Assembly: GCA_011772755.1 (NCBI GenBank)
Contig: WVYX01000295.1
Coordinates: 1,096-56,213, forward strand
DNA from: Gemmatimonadales bacterium
Lineage (GTDB): Bacteria > Gemmatimonadota > Gemmatimonadetes > Gemmatimonadales > GWC2-71-9
DNA: 55,118 nucleotides
Direction of reading: 5' to 3'
Under the pieces are notes generated by a model, which saw nothing but the letters and a program-made list of their open reading frames with translations, was not told where the DNA came from and searched no databases. Position numbers and translations under genes: made by a program. Shown here in pieces: positions 41,398 to 49,630 of this stretch. Numbering within the stretch: the first letter of the stretch is position 1; the number at the start of each line of letters is the position of its first letter.

Positions 41398-42081
41398 ATG
41401 AGAATTCAGATCAACCTGCTCGGAGGTCCGAAAAAGAGGCGCAAGGCGCGCGCCGGCATATCGTTGCCGGACTTTGGCGAGTTCGCCGCGAAGGTCAAGG
41501 ATCCGCTCCTCGTCGGCGCGGTGGGTGCCTGGACCGTGGCCCTTGCGGCGATCGGGTTTTTCTACTTCACCCAAGGTGGCCAGCTGGCCAGTCTGGAAGC
41601 TGAGGCTAACCGTGTCCGGTCTGACTCCCGACGGTTTTCCAACATGATCCTCCAGAAGCGGCGTGCGGAGCGGCTGCGGGATTCCCTCGAGGTCGAGTTG
41701 CGGGGCATTCGGCAGATCGATGCGGACCGCTACATCTGGCCCCACATTCTCGAGGAGGTCACCAAGGCGCTGCCGGACTACACGTGGCTGGTGGGGTTGA
41801 ACGTGGTCACGACGGCCGCTGGGATGGGTGCGGCGGCGGATACTGCCCTCGCCGGGGAGGTGCGGTTCATCATCGAGGGGCGGACCTCGGACTACAACGC
41901 GTATACGCGATTCCTGAGGCAGCTGTCGGATTCGCCGTGGATCGGCAACGTCGTGCCGGGGGCCATCAGCACGGTGGTCGAGCAAGAGAAGGCGCTTCGA
42001 TCCTTCACTGTCACCGCAACGTTCGCACCGGCCGATTCGGCCTTCATCCGCACCGTTCCGGTAGCGGAATCGGTGCGCTAG
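41398..42081 (+). CDS. pilN: Type IV pilus alignment protein PilN
   Basis: 227 residues. MRIQINLLGGPKKRRKAR is the cytoplasmic INLLP-type tail that binds PilM. One transmembrane helix follows (about 41-60, VGAVGAWTVALAAIGFFYFT), then a coiled-coil segment (SLEAEANRVRSDSRRFSNMI) and a ferredoxin-like periplasmic domain. GGGGAG-type ribosome binding site 7 bases before the ATG. It pairs with PilO to align the inner membrane platform with PilP and PilQ. Confidence 0.92.
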   Translation: MRIQINLLGGPKKRRKARAGISLPDFGEFAAKVKDPLLVGAVGAWTVALAAIGFFYFTQGGQLASLEAEANRVRSDSRRFSNMILQKRRAERLRDSLEVELRGIRQIDADRYIWPHILEEVTKALPDYTWLVGLNVVTTAAGMGAAADTALAGEVRFIIEGRTSDYNAYTRFLRQLSDSPWIGNVVPGAISTVVEQEKALRSFTVTATFAPADSAFIRTVPVAESVR

Positions 42082-42090
42082 GGAGGAGGC

Positions 42091-42696
42091 ATGGCTCTCT
42101 CCCAAAAAGACCGGCAGCAACTGCTCTTCCTCCTGATCCTCCTGGCGGTTGGTGCCGTCGGCGCCTTCTGGTTTCTCTGGCGGCAGCCGCGGGTGCAGCA
42201 GTTGTCCGCAGTCCAGGAGGAGATCGACTCACTCCGTGCGGCGGTGGACTCGGCCAGGCAGGATCTGGCACGGGGGACGGTGGAGGATCTGCGGCAGCGG
42301 GCGGAGGACTATGAGGCGAGCCTCCGTCTCATGCGGCAGCTCGTGCCGCTGGAGAATGAGATGCCGACGCTGATCGACAACATTGCTTCCCGGGCCACGC
42401 TTCGGGGAGTGCATGTGGAGCAGTTCAGCCCGCCCACCACGGAAGAGTCGGGAATCTTCGACGTGCAGCAGTTTCAGCTAACCGTTGTGGGGCACTACGA
42501 CGGGATCGGTGAGTTTCTGGCTGATGTCGCGTCGCTTCCCCGAATCATGGTTCCCTATGAGCTCACCCTCGGACCCGCGACATTGACGGCCCAAACCACG
42601 TACGGGGACACCACGGGTGCCCTGCTGGAGGCGCAGTTCCAGCTGCGCACGTTCGTGAAGCCCCCGGCGGCTGGAGGCAGCGGTGACGGCTCGTAA
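42091..42696 (+). CDS. pilO: Type IV pilus alignment protein PilO
   Basis: 201 residues. One N-terminal helix (about 11-29, LLFLLILLAVGAVGAFWFLW), a coiled coil (VQQLSAVQEEIDSLRAAVDS), and a periplasmic ferredoxin-like domain with the PilO blocks LVPLENEMPTLIDNIASRAT and YDGIGEFLADVASLPRIMVP. A GGAGG ribosome binding site lies 4 bases before the ATG. The end overlaps pilP by 14 bases. Forms heterodimers with PilN. Confidence 0.92.
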   Translation: MALSQKDRQQLLFLLILLAVGAVGAFWFLWRQPRVQQLSAVQEEIDSLRAAVDSARQDLARGTVEDLRQRAEDYEASLRLMRQLVPLENEMPTLIDNIASRATLRGVHVEQFSPPTTEESGIFDVQQFQLTVVGHYDGIGEFLADVASLPRIMVPYELTLGPATLTAQTTYGDTTGALLEAQFQLRTFVKPPAAGGSGDGS

Positions 42697-43180
42697 CGGC
42701 CTCGTCTGGTTGCTGGTCGGGGCTGGCCTGGCTGGCGGGTGCGATAGGAGCGGGGCGCCTCCGCCTCCGCCACCCGGCGCCGGGGCCCCAGCGGCGGCGG
42801 AGCAAGCACAGCAGGCGGGTGAAGCTGCTGAAGAGGCCCAGCAGCGAGATCCCGGGATCGAGCTGGTGCGAGAGGTGTTCGCGTACCGGGGATCGGGCCG
42901 CGATCCCTTTCTCTCGCTCCTCAGGTCGGGTGAGGTTCGGCCGCTGCTGGAAGACTTGCGGGTAACTACCATTCACTTCAACGAGCGGTACCCGAGTGCT
43001 AGCGTCGCCGTGCTGCGCGACACGACCGTCAATCAGCGCTACACCGTGCGAGTCGGCGACGAGTTGGGCCGGATGCGCATCGCAGAGATTCGCGCCCAGG
43101 CGGTCATGCTGATCATCGAGGAATTCGGCGTCGAACGGGAGCACATACTGCGACTGCGGCGCAGGCAGGAGGGAACATAA
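42683..43180 (+). CDS. pilP: Type IV pilus lipoprotein PilP
   Basis: 165 residues from GTG 42683. The lipobox LAGGC gives the lipidated C20, followed by a Pro-rich, flexible linker (about 26-60) and the PilP beta-domain (about 70-160) containing FAYRGSGRDPFLSLL and the strands YTVRVGDELGRMRIAEI. PilP links PilN/PilO in the inner membrane to the PilQ secretin. Its stop overlaps the pilQ start (TAATG). Confidence 0.9.
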   Translation: MTARNGLVWLLVGAGLAGGCDRSGAPPPPPPGAGAPAAAEQAQQAGEAAEEAQQRDPGIELVREVFAYRGSGRDPFLSLLRSGEVRPLLEDLRVTTIHFNERYPSASVAVLRDTTVNQRYTVRVGDELGRMRIAEIRAQAVMLIIEEFGVEREHILRLRRRQEGT

Positions 43181-44979
43181 TGAAGCGGTCACTGATGCTC
43201 GCACTTGCCGGGCTCGTCCTGGTGGCGCCCCGAGCCCTTGCGGGGCCAGGCGAGGTCACCGCGGTGAGCGTGTTGCCGGGTCCTGGCCGTGCCCACGTCG
43301 TAATCGACGTGCGCGGCAGCGTGAGCGTGCAGGACTTCACGCTGCAGAACCCGGCGCGCCTGGTGATCGACGTGTTGGGGGCGAAGCTGAGTGCACCCGG
43401 GGTGGTGTACGACGGCCAGAACCGCGGTGGCATTGTGAACATCCGCTACGCCCAGTTTCGCCCCGACGTGGTGCGGATCGTCCTCGAGCTCGAGTCCCTC
43501 AGGGGTTATGAGCTGGAGTACGCCGACGACGCCATCCGCGTCACTCTGGGCACGGATCGCAGTTTCACGGCGTGGTCCTCCACCGCTCCTGCCCAGCTTC
43601 AGGCGCCTGACGAGGACCGCACCTTTGCGCCACCGCCGGCAGTGCTTCCCCCGGCCACGCCGATCCAAGTCTCCCAGCAGCCTCCCGTGACGGCGTCGTA
43701 CGATTCGGCGACCATCGGCGAGGTGATGGCTGGGTTCGCCGAACTGAGCGGCAAGAGCATCGTTCTCGGCAAAGACCTCGGGGATTTGTACGTAACTGCT
43801 GAGATCAACAACCAGCCGTGGGACGTGGCGTTCCAGGCGATCCTCGAATCTCAGGGGCTGAGCGCCATCGAAGAGCCACCTGGGATTATCCGGGTGGACT
43901 CGCGCGCGGCCCTCGCTGCTCGGGACTCCCTCGAGGCACTGGAAACCCGGATCGTGCGGATCAACTACGCCCGGGCAGCGGCCCTGGTCCCGGTTCTGCA
44001 GAGCATCGTGACGCCGGAGCGAGGCAAGGTTGTGGTGGACACGGGGACGAACAGCTTGATCATCACGGACATCGAGAGTCGGATCGATGACGACGTGGCG
44101 TTCATCGGCGAGCTCGACATCCAGACGCCTCAGGTGTCCATCCAGGGCAAACTGATCTTCGTTAACCGGACGGACATCGAGGAACTCGGGGTGAAGTACG
44201 ACTTGGGTAGCCCCACCCAGTTCTTCAACCAGCTCGTCCAGCGATCCGACCCGCGCACCGCGCAGCCGATTGATACGGATGGCGATGGCGTGCCCGACCA
44301 GATCGCCCCAACCTCGTTCTTCAGCGAGGACGTGAACATCATTGACCTGGGTGGCAATTCGCTTTCGGCGGTCACGAACGCCGAGGCCACGATCATTCAG
44401 CCTGCGCTGCAGCTCATCTTCTCCACGGCGATCGGGAACTTCAGCCTCACGTCGTTCGTGGATGCGCTTCAGCGGGTCGAGTTGGCGGACCTCCAAGCGG
44501 AGCCCTTGACTTCCACGGCAGACAATACCGAGGCCTACATCCTGGTAGGTGAGCGGACACCGGTGCGCGTCCTCGAGGCGGGAGCGCAGCAGGCCGAGGC
44601 AAGGATTGCGGTCGAATATGTCCAGACCGGTATCCTGCTGCGCGTCACTCCGCACGTGACCAACAATCGTCAAGTGCTGATGAGCGTGCGTGCCGAAAAC
44701 TCGTCGCTCGCAGCTGCGCCGTCCGATGTGGGCTTCACGTTCCAAACGCAAGAGGCGGAGAGCCAAGTTCTGGTGGACGATGGCCAGACCGCCGTGATCG
44801 CAGGGCTCACCGTGACGGAGGTCACGGTATCCAAGAGCGGGATCCCTTTTCTTGTAGACCTGCCGATCATTGGAAGCCTGTTCGGGTTCTCACAGCGGCG
44901 GGAACAGCGACGGGACCTGCTGATCCTGGTCACGCCGCACATCATCGATAGCCCGACCGCGTCGGCGGAGACCCAGTAA
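43180..44979 (+). CDS. pilQ: Type IV pilus secretin PilQ
   Basis: 599 residues. Signal peptide (1-22, ALA/G), one AMIN domain that binds cell wall (about 28-115), a Pro-rich linker, an STN/N0 domain (about 170-245), a secretin N1 domain (about 255-310) and the secretin barrel (about 315-595) with the lip/gate signature IPFLVDLPIIGSLFGFS and LLILVTPHIID. Only one AMIN domain is present, fewer than in Myxococcus or cyanobacterial PilQ. An insertion holds DTDGDGVPD at residues 365-373, a canonical thrombospondin-type-3/EF-hand-like Ca2+ loop, unusual for PilQ. It forms the outer-membrane pore through which the pilus passes; a pilotin gene is not in the window. Confidence 0.94.
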   Translation: MKRSLMLALAGLVLVAPRALAGPGEVTAVSVLPGPGRAHVVIDVRGSVSVQDFTLQNPARLVIDVLGAKLSAPGVVYDGQNRGGIVNIRYAQFRPDVVRIVLELESLRGYELEYADDAIRVTLGTDRSFTAWSSTAPAQLQAPDEDRTFAPPPAVLPPATPIQVSQQPPVTASYDSATIGEVMAGFAELSGKSIVLGKDLGDLYVTAEINNQPWDVAFQAILESQGLSAIEEPPGIIRVDSRAALAARDSLEALETRIVRINYARAAALVPVLQSIVTPERGKVVVDTGTNSLIITDIESRIDDDVAFIGELDIQTPQVSIQGKLIFVNRTDIEELGVKYDLGSPTQFFNQLVQRSDPRTAQPIDTDGDGVPDQIAPTSFFSEDVNIIDLGGNSLSAVTNAEATIIQPALQLIFSTAIGNFSLTSFVDALQRVELADLQAEPLTSTADNTEAYILVGERTPVRVLEAGAQQAEARIAVEYVQTGILLRVTPHVTNNRQVLMSVRAENSSLAAAPSDVGFTFQTQEAESQVLVDDGQTAVIAGLTVTEVTVSKSGIPFLVDLPIIGSLFGFSQRREQRRDLLILVTPHIIDSPTASAETQ

Positions 44980-44995
44980 CGCGGGTGTTGGGGCT

Positions 44996-47491
44996 ATGAC
45001 CAAGCGAGCGAATATGCGTACCGTCAGTACGCTGGCGGGTGTGCTGCTGTTGGCTGCCTGTAACGAGCAGCAGCTGCAGATCGGTGTGCGGGACGACTTG
45101 ACGAGGCCGAGCGTCGCGATAATCAAGTCGGCCGACACCGTCGACGTGGCGGAGGGGCTCCGCTTCGCGGTGGCGGCGTCTGACAACCTCGGGCTCAAGA
45201 CGGTGTCCATCGGATTCAGCGGCGGGGTCGTCGGCGTGCTGGACACAACGTTTACCAGCGCTGTGACCGAGGTCACACTCGGGGTCGACCTCCAGTTTCC
45301 CGAAGACACTCCCGTGGGTGGTAGGGTCTTGATCACCGCCACCGCGACTGACGGCAACGACAACAGCGAGTCCGCGGTGGATTCGGTGTTCCTATTCAAC
45401 GAAGACGCTCTCATCGTCGAGCTGCTGATTCCTCCCGACTCGGCGGTCACGTCACAGGGTAAGCAGCTGCTCGTGGAAGTCCGTGCGGCGCAACAGGACG
45501 GCGTGCGGCGGCTGGGCTACCTCGTAACCGGCGTTGTCACCGGCGGAGACTCCACCAGTCAGCTGTCACCCATGCCTCTCGACACCACGTTCACCGACAC
45601 GCTCGACGTTCCGGCCGGTGCGGCCGAGGGAGCGTTCACGATCACGGGGTTCGCCGTGGATTCCGCGGACCGGCGTGTCGAGGCGCCGCCGGTCACTGTC
45701 TTTGTTCAGTCCGTGACCAATGACACCGAGCCGCCCGTGGTGAGCTTCACCGTAGCCGCCCGGGTGGAAGTGGATGACTCGATCACGGTGACCGCAAGCG
45801 ACCCGAGCGGCATCACCGAGATCGGTTGGGAAGCCAGGGACACTGCCGGTACAGTGGTCGGTGGGGCAAGCACCACCCTGGCGGGTAACCTCTCTCCCGT
45901 GACCGAGACTTGGTCGCTGGAGGACTTCAAGGGCCTCGAGCTCCCCCACCTGGTGATCATTCGCGCGTTTGCGACTGACGGTGCGGGCAATGCGGACACC
46001 ACGGGAGTTCCGGCCGGAGCCCCGCCGGCCGGCCCATTGGGCTCGGCGGCCGCCGCCCAGCAGCAAGATACGGTCACGGTGGTGCACGGCATCACGGTGC
46101 CGCTCCCGCCGGGAAGCCGAATCAACGACGCGATCTACAACCGCAATCGGAATGAGATCTATCTCACGAACACCGAGTTCGATCGCTTGGAGGTATTCCG
46201 GGTCACGGATTCCACGTTGAATCCAGAAGACCGCCAGCCGATCTTCGTGGGCTCCCGCCCCTGGGGCATCGCGCTGTGGCCGAGCGATACTCTGGGCAAT
46301 AACGCCGACACCGTGGTCGTAGCGAACTCCGGTGGGACCAACTTTTCGATCGTAGACGTGGCTGAGCGCCGGGAAAAGCGGCGACACCACCTGCCGCTGT
46401 TCCGGGTCCAGACAGTGCAGACCAAGATCGACGAGGCAACGGGCCTCATCAAGCTCGACATCGTCGAGTACGATCTGTCGGACCGGCCCCAGTACCTGGG
46501 CACGTTTTGCCGCACTGGTGGTGGTACCGCCTGTCAGCCGGACAGCGTCTATGCCGTCTACTCGACCACGCCGACGGCCGGTCAGTCGGGCGTGCTCCGC
46601 AATCGGTCCACCGTGCGCTGGGAGAACATTTCTTCAAACAGCGCGAACGAATCGCATTTCTTCTGGGAACACGCTTCAGCGACTATCACCGACGCCAATG
46701 ATACGCTGCAGATCTTCGTGCCTCGAGGCCCTGGGGTGCAGGACACGCTCCTGAGCTCGATTTGCGGGGAGATCGTCAGCGTGGTACAGCTCGGGTTCGT
46801 CGATACCACGTTCGTCCGCAACTCGGGCAACTTCACCCACATGCTGGTGGGCGAGGGTGGCTCCATCGTGGAGCCGCCGATGGAGTTTGCTCGAGCGATG
46901 GGGCATAGCATGCTGCCGGGAGTGACAGAGTACACCTGCAGCTTCTTCAACCCCCTAGACAGCACGACCATCAGCGGCCCCGAGATCATCGACTTCGGGA
47001 TCTCGCCATCCATCCGGCTGCGGGATTTCATCGCCAACACCGCGACTCGGGTGAAGTCCATTGCGATCAACTTCAATGGGCTGACCAATCTGATTCGGGC
47101 CGACTCCATCTACGTGCTGGACGAGAAGCTCCGCCTTCAGGGCCTGGTCGCAGTGGGCGGTGAGAACGCCGGGATGGACCTCAACTTCGATCACGCGTTT
47201 GACGCGGGGAATGCTGGCACGCCGACGTTCGGCGGCACGCTGGATCCCAACGATCGGTTCGTGTTCGCCGCCAGCGAGGATCCGGTGATTGACGTGTTCG
47301 ACACCTTCTTCTATGAACCGGTGAGGAGCATCGCGATTCGGGATCCCGTCATCGGGCCGCTCCGGGTGGCGCGATCGGTTACTGGCGACCAGATTCTCAT
47401 CGGGGTGACAGGGGCCGGCGTCGTGGTGGTACAGCTTCCTGCAGTCACCAACATCTTCCCGACCCCGGTCGTCGGCTCGCCGAGGCGGTAA
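44996..47491 (+). CDS. Large lipoprotein with Ig-like repeats and a beta-propeller-like C-terminal part; function unknown
   Basis: 831 residues. The lipobox LLLAAC puts the lipid on C22 (C16 if ATG 45014 is used). Residues about 35-350 hold repeated Ig/cadherin-like units, each with D-N-L-G-L-K or S-G-I-T-E-I-type turns and ending in TATDGND- or FATDGAGNAD-like strands. After about 365 a different, beta-propeller-like region begins with INDAIYNRNRNEIYLTNTEF. The gene starts 16 bases after pilQ and ends at a terminator, so it belongs to the pil operon. I do not recognise a named family. It could be a surface or periplasmic partner of the secretin, or an adhesin. Confidence 0.8.
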   Translation: MTKRANMRTVSTLAGVLLLAACNEQQLQIGVRDDLTRPSVAIIKSADTVDVAEGLRFAVAASDNLGLKTVSIGFSGGVVGVLDTTFTSAVTEVTLGVDLQFPEDTPVGGRVLITATATDGNDNSESAVDSVFLFNEDALIVELLIPPDSAVTSQGKQLLVEVRAAQQDGVRRLGYLVTGVVTGGDSTSQLSPMPLDTTFTDTLDVPAGAAEGAFTITGFAVDSADRRVEAPPVTVFVQSVTNDTEPPVVSFTVAARVEVDDSITVTASDPSGITEIGWEARDTAGTVVGGASTTLAGNLSPVTETWSLEDFKGLELPHLVIIRAFATDGAGNADTTGVPAGAPPAGPLGSAAAAQQQDTVTVVHGITVPLPPGSRINDAIYNRNRNEIYLTNTEFDRLEVFRVTDSTLNPEDRQPIFVGSRPWGIALWPSDTLGNNADTVVVANSGGTNFSIVDVAERREKRRHHLPLFRVQTVQTKIDEATGLIKLDIVEYDLSDRPQYLGTFCRTGGGTACQPDSVYAVYSTTPTAGQSGVLRNRSTVRWENISSNSANESHFFWEHASATITDANDTLQIFVPRGPGVQDTLLSSICGEIVSVVQLGFVDTTFVRNSGNFTHMLVGEGGSIVEPPMEFARAMGHSMLPGVTEYTCSFFNPLDSTTISGPEIIDFGISPSIRLRDFIANTATRVKSIAINFNGLTNLIRADSIYVLDEKLRLQGLVAVGGENAGMDLNFDHAFDAGNAGTPTFGGTLDPNDRFVFAASEDPVIDVFDTFFYEPVRSIAIRDPVIGPLRVARSVTGDQILIGVTGAGVVVVQLPAVTNIFPTPVVGSPRR

Positions 47492-47517
47492 CCAGCAGCG
47501 TTGTCAGGCGGTCTTCC

Positions 47518-47548
47518 CGAGCCCGGCCCCTGGTCGGGCTCGTTTTTT
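47518..47548 (+). terminator. Rho-independent terminator of the pilM-Q operon
   Basis: CGAGCCCG (47518-47525) / CGGGCTCG (47535-47542), a perfect 8-bp stem with a 9-base loop, followed by TTTTTT at 47543-47548. It lies 26 bases after the lipoprotein gene. Confidence 0.92.
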
Positions 47549-47687
47549 GAAGCACCGCGCCGGTCGGCACGAGGTCGCAGAGGCGTTGTGGGGCGTGAGT
47601 GAGTCTGCTGTGGCAGGAATGCAGGCGTCCGGGCGGCTATCCTTTGTACTATATGAATATGACAGAGAACTCTCCCCTGGTCCGGAC

Positions 47688-48893
47688 ATGATCCGCTTCA
47701 CCACAGGCGGCGAATCGCACGGGAAGGGGCTCGTGGCGCTGCTCGAGGGGATCCCCGCCGGGGTCCCCTTGGTCGCCGAGGACGTGAACCGGGAGCTGCG
47801 GCGGCGGATGGCTGGGTACGGGCGAGGCGCCCGGATGAAGATCGAGGCGGACGCGGTCGAGTTGCTGGGCGGTGTCCGGGCTGGTGCGACTCTCGGGTCG
47901 CCCATCGCCATGCTGATCTGGAACCGGGACTGGGAGAACTGGAAAGACGTCATGACTCCCGAGCCGGATCCCGGGGGCGCTGGCGTGCGCCGGCGGCGTG
48001 TGACGCGGCCCCGCCCGGGGCACGCTGACCTGGTTGGCATGCTCAAATACGACCGGGAAGACGCCCGGGACATTCTCGAGCGGGCCAGCGCCCGGGAGAC
48101 GGTGGCCCGTGTGGCGTGCGGTGCAGTGTGCCGGCGCCTTCTGGGGGAATTCGGAGTCGAGATCGGTAGCCACGTGGTCGAGCTGGGATCGGTCAAAGTA
48201 CCTGAAGGGGTGCCGCTCCCCACGCCGATCAACCAGGCGGCAGACCAGTCTCCGGTGCGGTGCCTCGATGCGGGAGCATCCCAGGCCATGGTGGCGGCCG
48301 TGGATGCGGCCACCAAAGCGCGGGACACACTTGGGGGAGTCGCCGAAGTCGTGGTCCGGGGGCTGGTGCTGGGGCTGGGCGCTCACGTGTCGTGGGATCG
48401 GAAGCTCGACGGACGTCTTGCCCAGGCCGTGATGTCGATTCCCGCCGTCAAGGGCATTGAGATCGGGCTGGGGTTCGAGGCTGCCCGGCGCCGCGGGTCT
48501 GAGGCACACGACGCGATCCGGCGGGGCGGGGGCGACGCTACCGGCGGCTTCGCCCGGCGCACCAATCGGGCGGGTGGCCTGGAGGGAGGAATGACCACCG
48601 GAGAGCCCCTGGTGATCCGTGCCGCCATGAAGCCGTTGTCCACCCTGCGGCGACCCCTGGAGACGGTCGACATGGACACTGGGGAAGCCGCGAAAGCCCA
48701 GTCGGAACGCTCCGACGTGACGGCGGTCCCGGCCATGGGCGTGGTGGCGGAAGCGATGGTGGCCATCGTCGTGGCCCAAGCCATGGTAGAGAAGTTTGGG
48801 GGCGATACACTTGCCGAGATGCGGGAGAACTACGACGCGTACCTCCGTCGGCTGAATCGCCGGCGGGAGCAGCTGGCAAGCGACGGCGAGTGA
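47688..48893 (+). CDS. aroC: Chorismate synthase
   Basis: 401 residues. ATG 47688 starts MIRFTTGGESHGKGL, the expected N-terminus of the family; a TTG at 47547 would put it inside the upstream terminator. FMN/substrate signatures: GRGARMKIEAD, RPRPGHADLVG near residue 107-117, RASARETVARVACGA near 131-145, and RTNRAGGLEGGMTTGEP near 293-309. It converts EPSP to chorismate, the last step of the shikimate pathway, with reduced FMN. Overlaps aroK as GTGA. In many proteobacteria aroK-aroB follow pilMNOPQ; here aroC-aroK take that place. Confidence 0.95.
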   Translation: MIRFTTGGESHGKGLVALLEGIPAGVPLVAEDVNRELRRRMAGYGRGARMKIEADAVELLGGVRAGATLGSPIAMLIWNRDWENWKDVMTPEPDPGGAGVRRRRVTRPRPGHADLVGMLKYDREDARDILERASARETVARVACGAVCRRLLGEFGVEIGSHVVELGSVKVPEGVPLPTPINQAADQSPVRCLDAGASQAMVAAVDAATKARDTLGGVAEVVVRGLVLGLGAHVSWDRKLDGRLAQAVMSIPAVKGIEIGLGFEAARRRGSEAHDAIRRGGGDATGGFARRTNRAGGLEGGMTTGEPLVIRAAMKPLSTLRRPLETVDMDTGEAAKAQSERSDVTAVPAMGVVAEAMVAIVVAQAMVEKFGGDTLAEMRENYDAYLRRLNRRREQLASDGE

Positions 48894-49408
48894 GACAACA
48901 CCTGCTCCTGGTTGGGCTTCCGGGCTCGGGCAAGTCGGCGGCGGGGCGGATGGCTGCTGCCACGCTGGGTGCTCGGTTCGTGGACGTGGACCAGTTGATA
49001 GAGGAACAGGAGCGGCTACCCATCAGCCGCATCTTCGCCGAGCGGGGCGAAGCCGCGTTTCGCGAACTGGAGCGCCGGCAGGTCCGCTCCATCCTGTCAG
49101 ACGATCCCTGTGTGGTGGTGCCAGGCGGTGGGTGGGCCGCTCAGTCTGGGAACCTGGAGGAGGCCAGCGGACGGGCTCTCATCGTTTACCTCCGCGCCGC
49201 GCCTGAGGTCGCCGCTTCCCGGGCCGCACCCCACGGCGACCGGCCACTGCTGGCCGGCAGAGATCCCGTGGCACGTATGCGGGAACTGCTGGCGCGGCGA
49301 CGAGCTTGCTATGAGGCCGCCGATGCGGTGGTGGACACCGGCGAGAGAACGGTGGGAGAGGTGGGCGCGGCCTTGGTCGCGCTTGCGCGATCCAAGGCGG
49401 GGTGGTAA
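48890..49408 (+). CDS. aroK: Shikimate kinase
   Basis: 172 residues from GTG 48890, which overlaps the aroC stop. P-loop GLPGSGKS is at 9-16, the Asp-Asp motif FVDVDQLIE at about 30-38, a FRELERRQVRS block with the substrate Arg at about 57-67, VVVPGGGW near 74-81 and the lid Arg in HGDRPLLAGRDP near 115-126. It phosphorylates shikimate with ATP. Trp in place of the usual third small residue after GGG is a minor oddity. The aroC-aroK pair forms a two-gene operon. Confidence 0.92.
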   Translation: MRQHLLLVGLPGSGKSAAGRMAAATLGARFVDVDQLIEEQERLPISRIFAERGEAAFRELERRQVRSILSDDPCVVVPGGGWAAQSGNLEEASGRALIVYLRAAPEVAASRAAPHGDRPLLAGRDPVARMRELLARRRACYEAADAVVDTGERTVGEVGAALVALARSKAGW

Positions 49409-49412
49409 TTAT

Positions 49413-49440
49413 GCGCCCCCTGCGGGGCGCGCCCCGGGGC
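49413..49440. repeat. Nested GC palindromes after aroK
   Basis: GCGCCCC (49413-49419) / GGGGCGC (49424-49430) forms a 7-bp stem with a 4-base loop, and GCCCCGGGGC (49431-49440) is a second, abutting palindrome. No T-run follows, so it is not a clear terminator. The rest of the 222-base gap before topA has an A/T-rich patch at 49462-49475 and no recognised element. Confidence 0.4.
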
Positions 49441-49630
49441 GCCGTCTGTGTCTGTAACGTGTTGAAAATAAATAGCTTACGGTGGTTGGCCTAGGTGGGT
49501 GCGCGGTCCCGTCTAGGCCTCGCGGGCCTCTGGAAGGGGAACCGCGGTGCCGCGCGGCGGTAGTGTGTTGAGGCAGCGTTGAGGGTGGAACTCCACCTCT
49601 TGGCTAGGCCCAGCGACTTACTCAAGGACC

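Noticed and set aside
43189-44766. 525-codon ORF on the minus strand opposite pilQ
   Set aside because: Mirror ORF caused by high-GC codon use; pilQ is unambiguous on the plus strand.
47649-48779. 376-codon minus-strand ORF opposite aroC
   Set aside because: Shadow of chorismate synthase; composition low in hydrophobic patterning and no family match.
49413-49440. Terminator of aroK
   Set aside because: Stable GC stems but no T-run after them.
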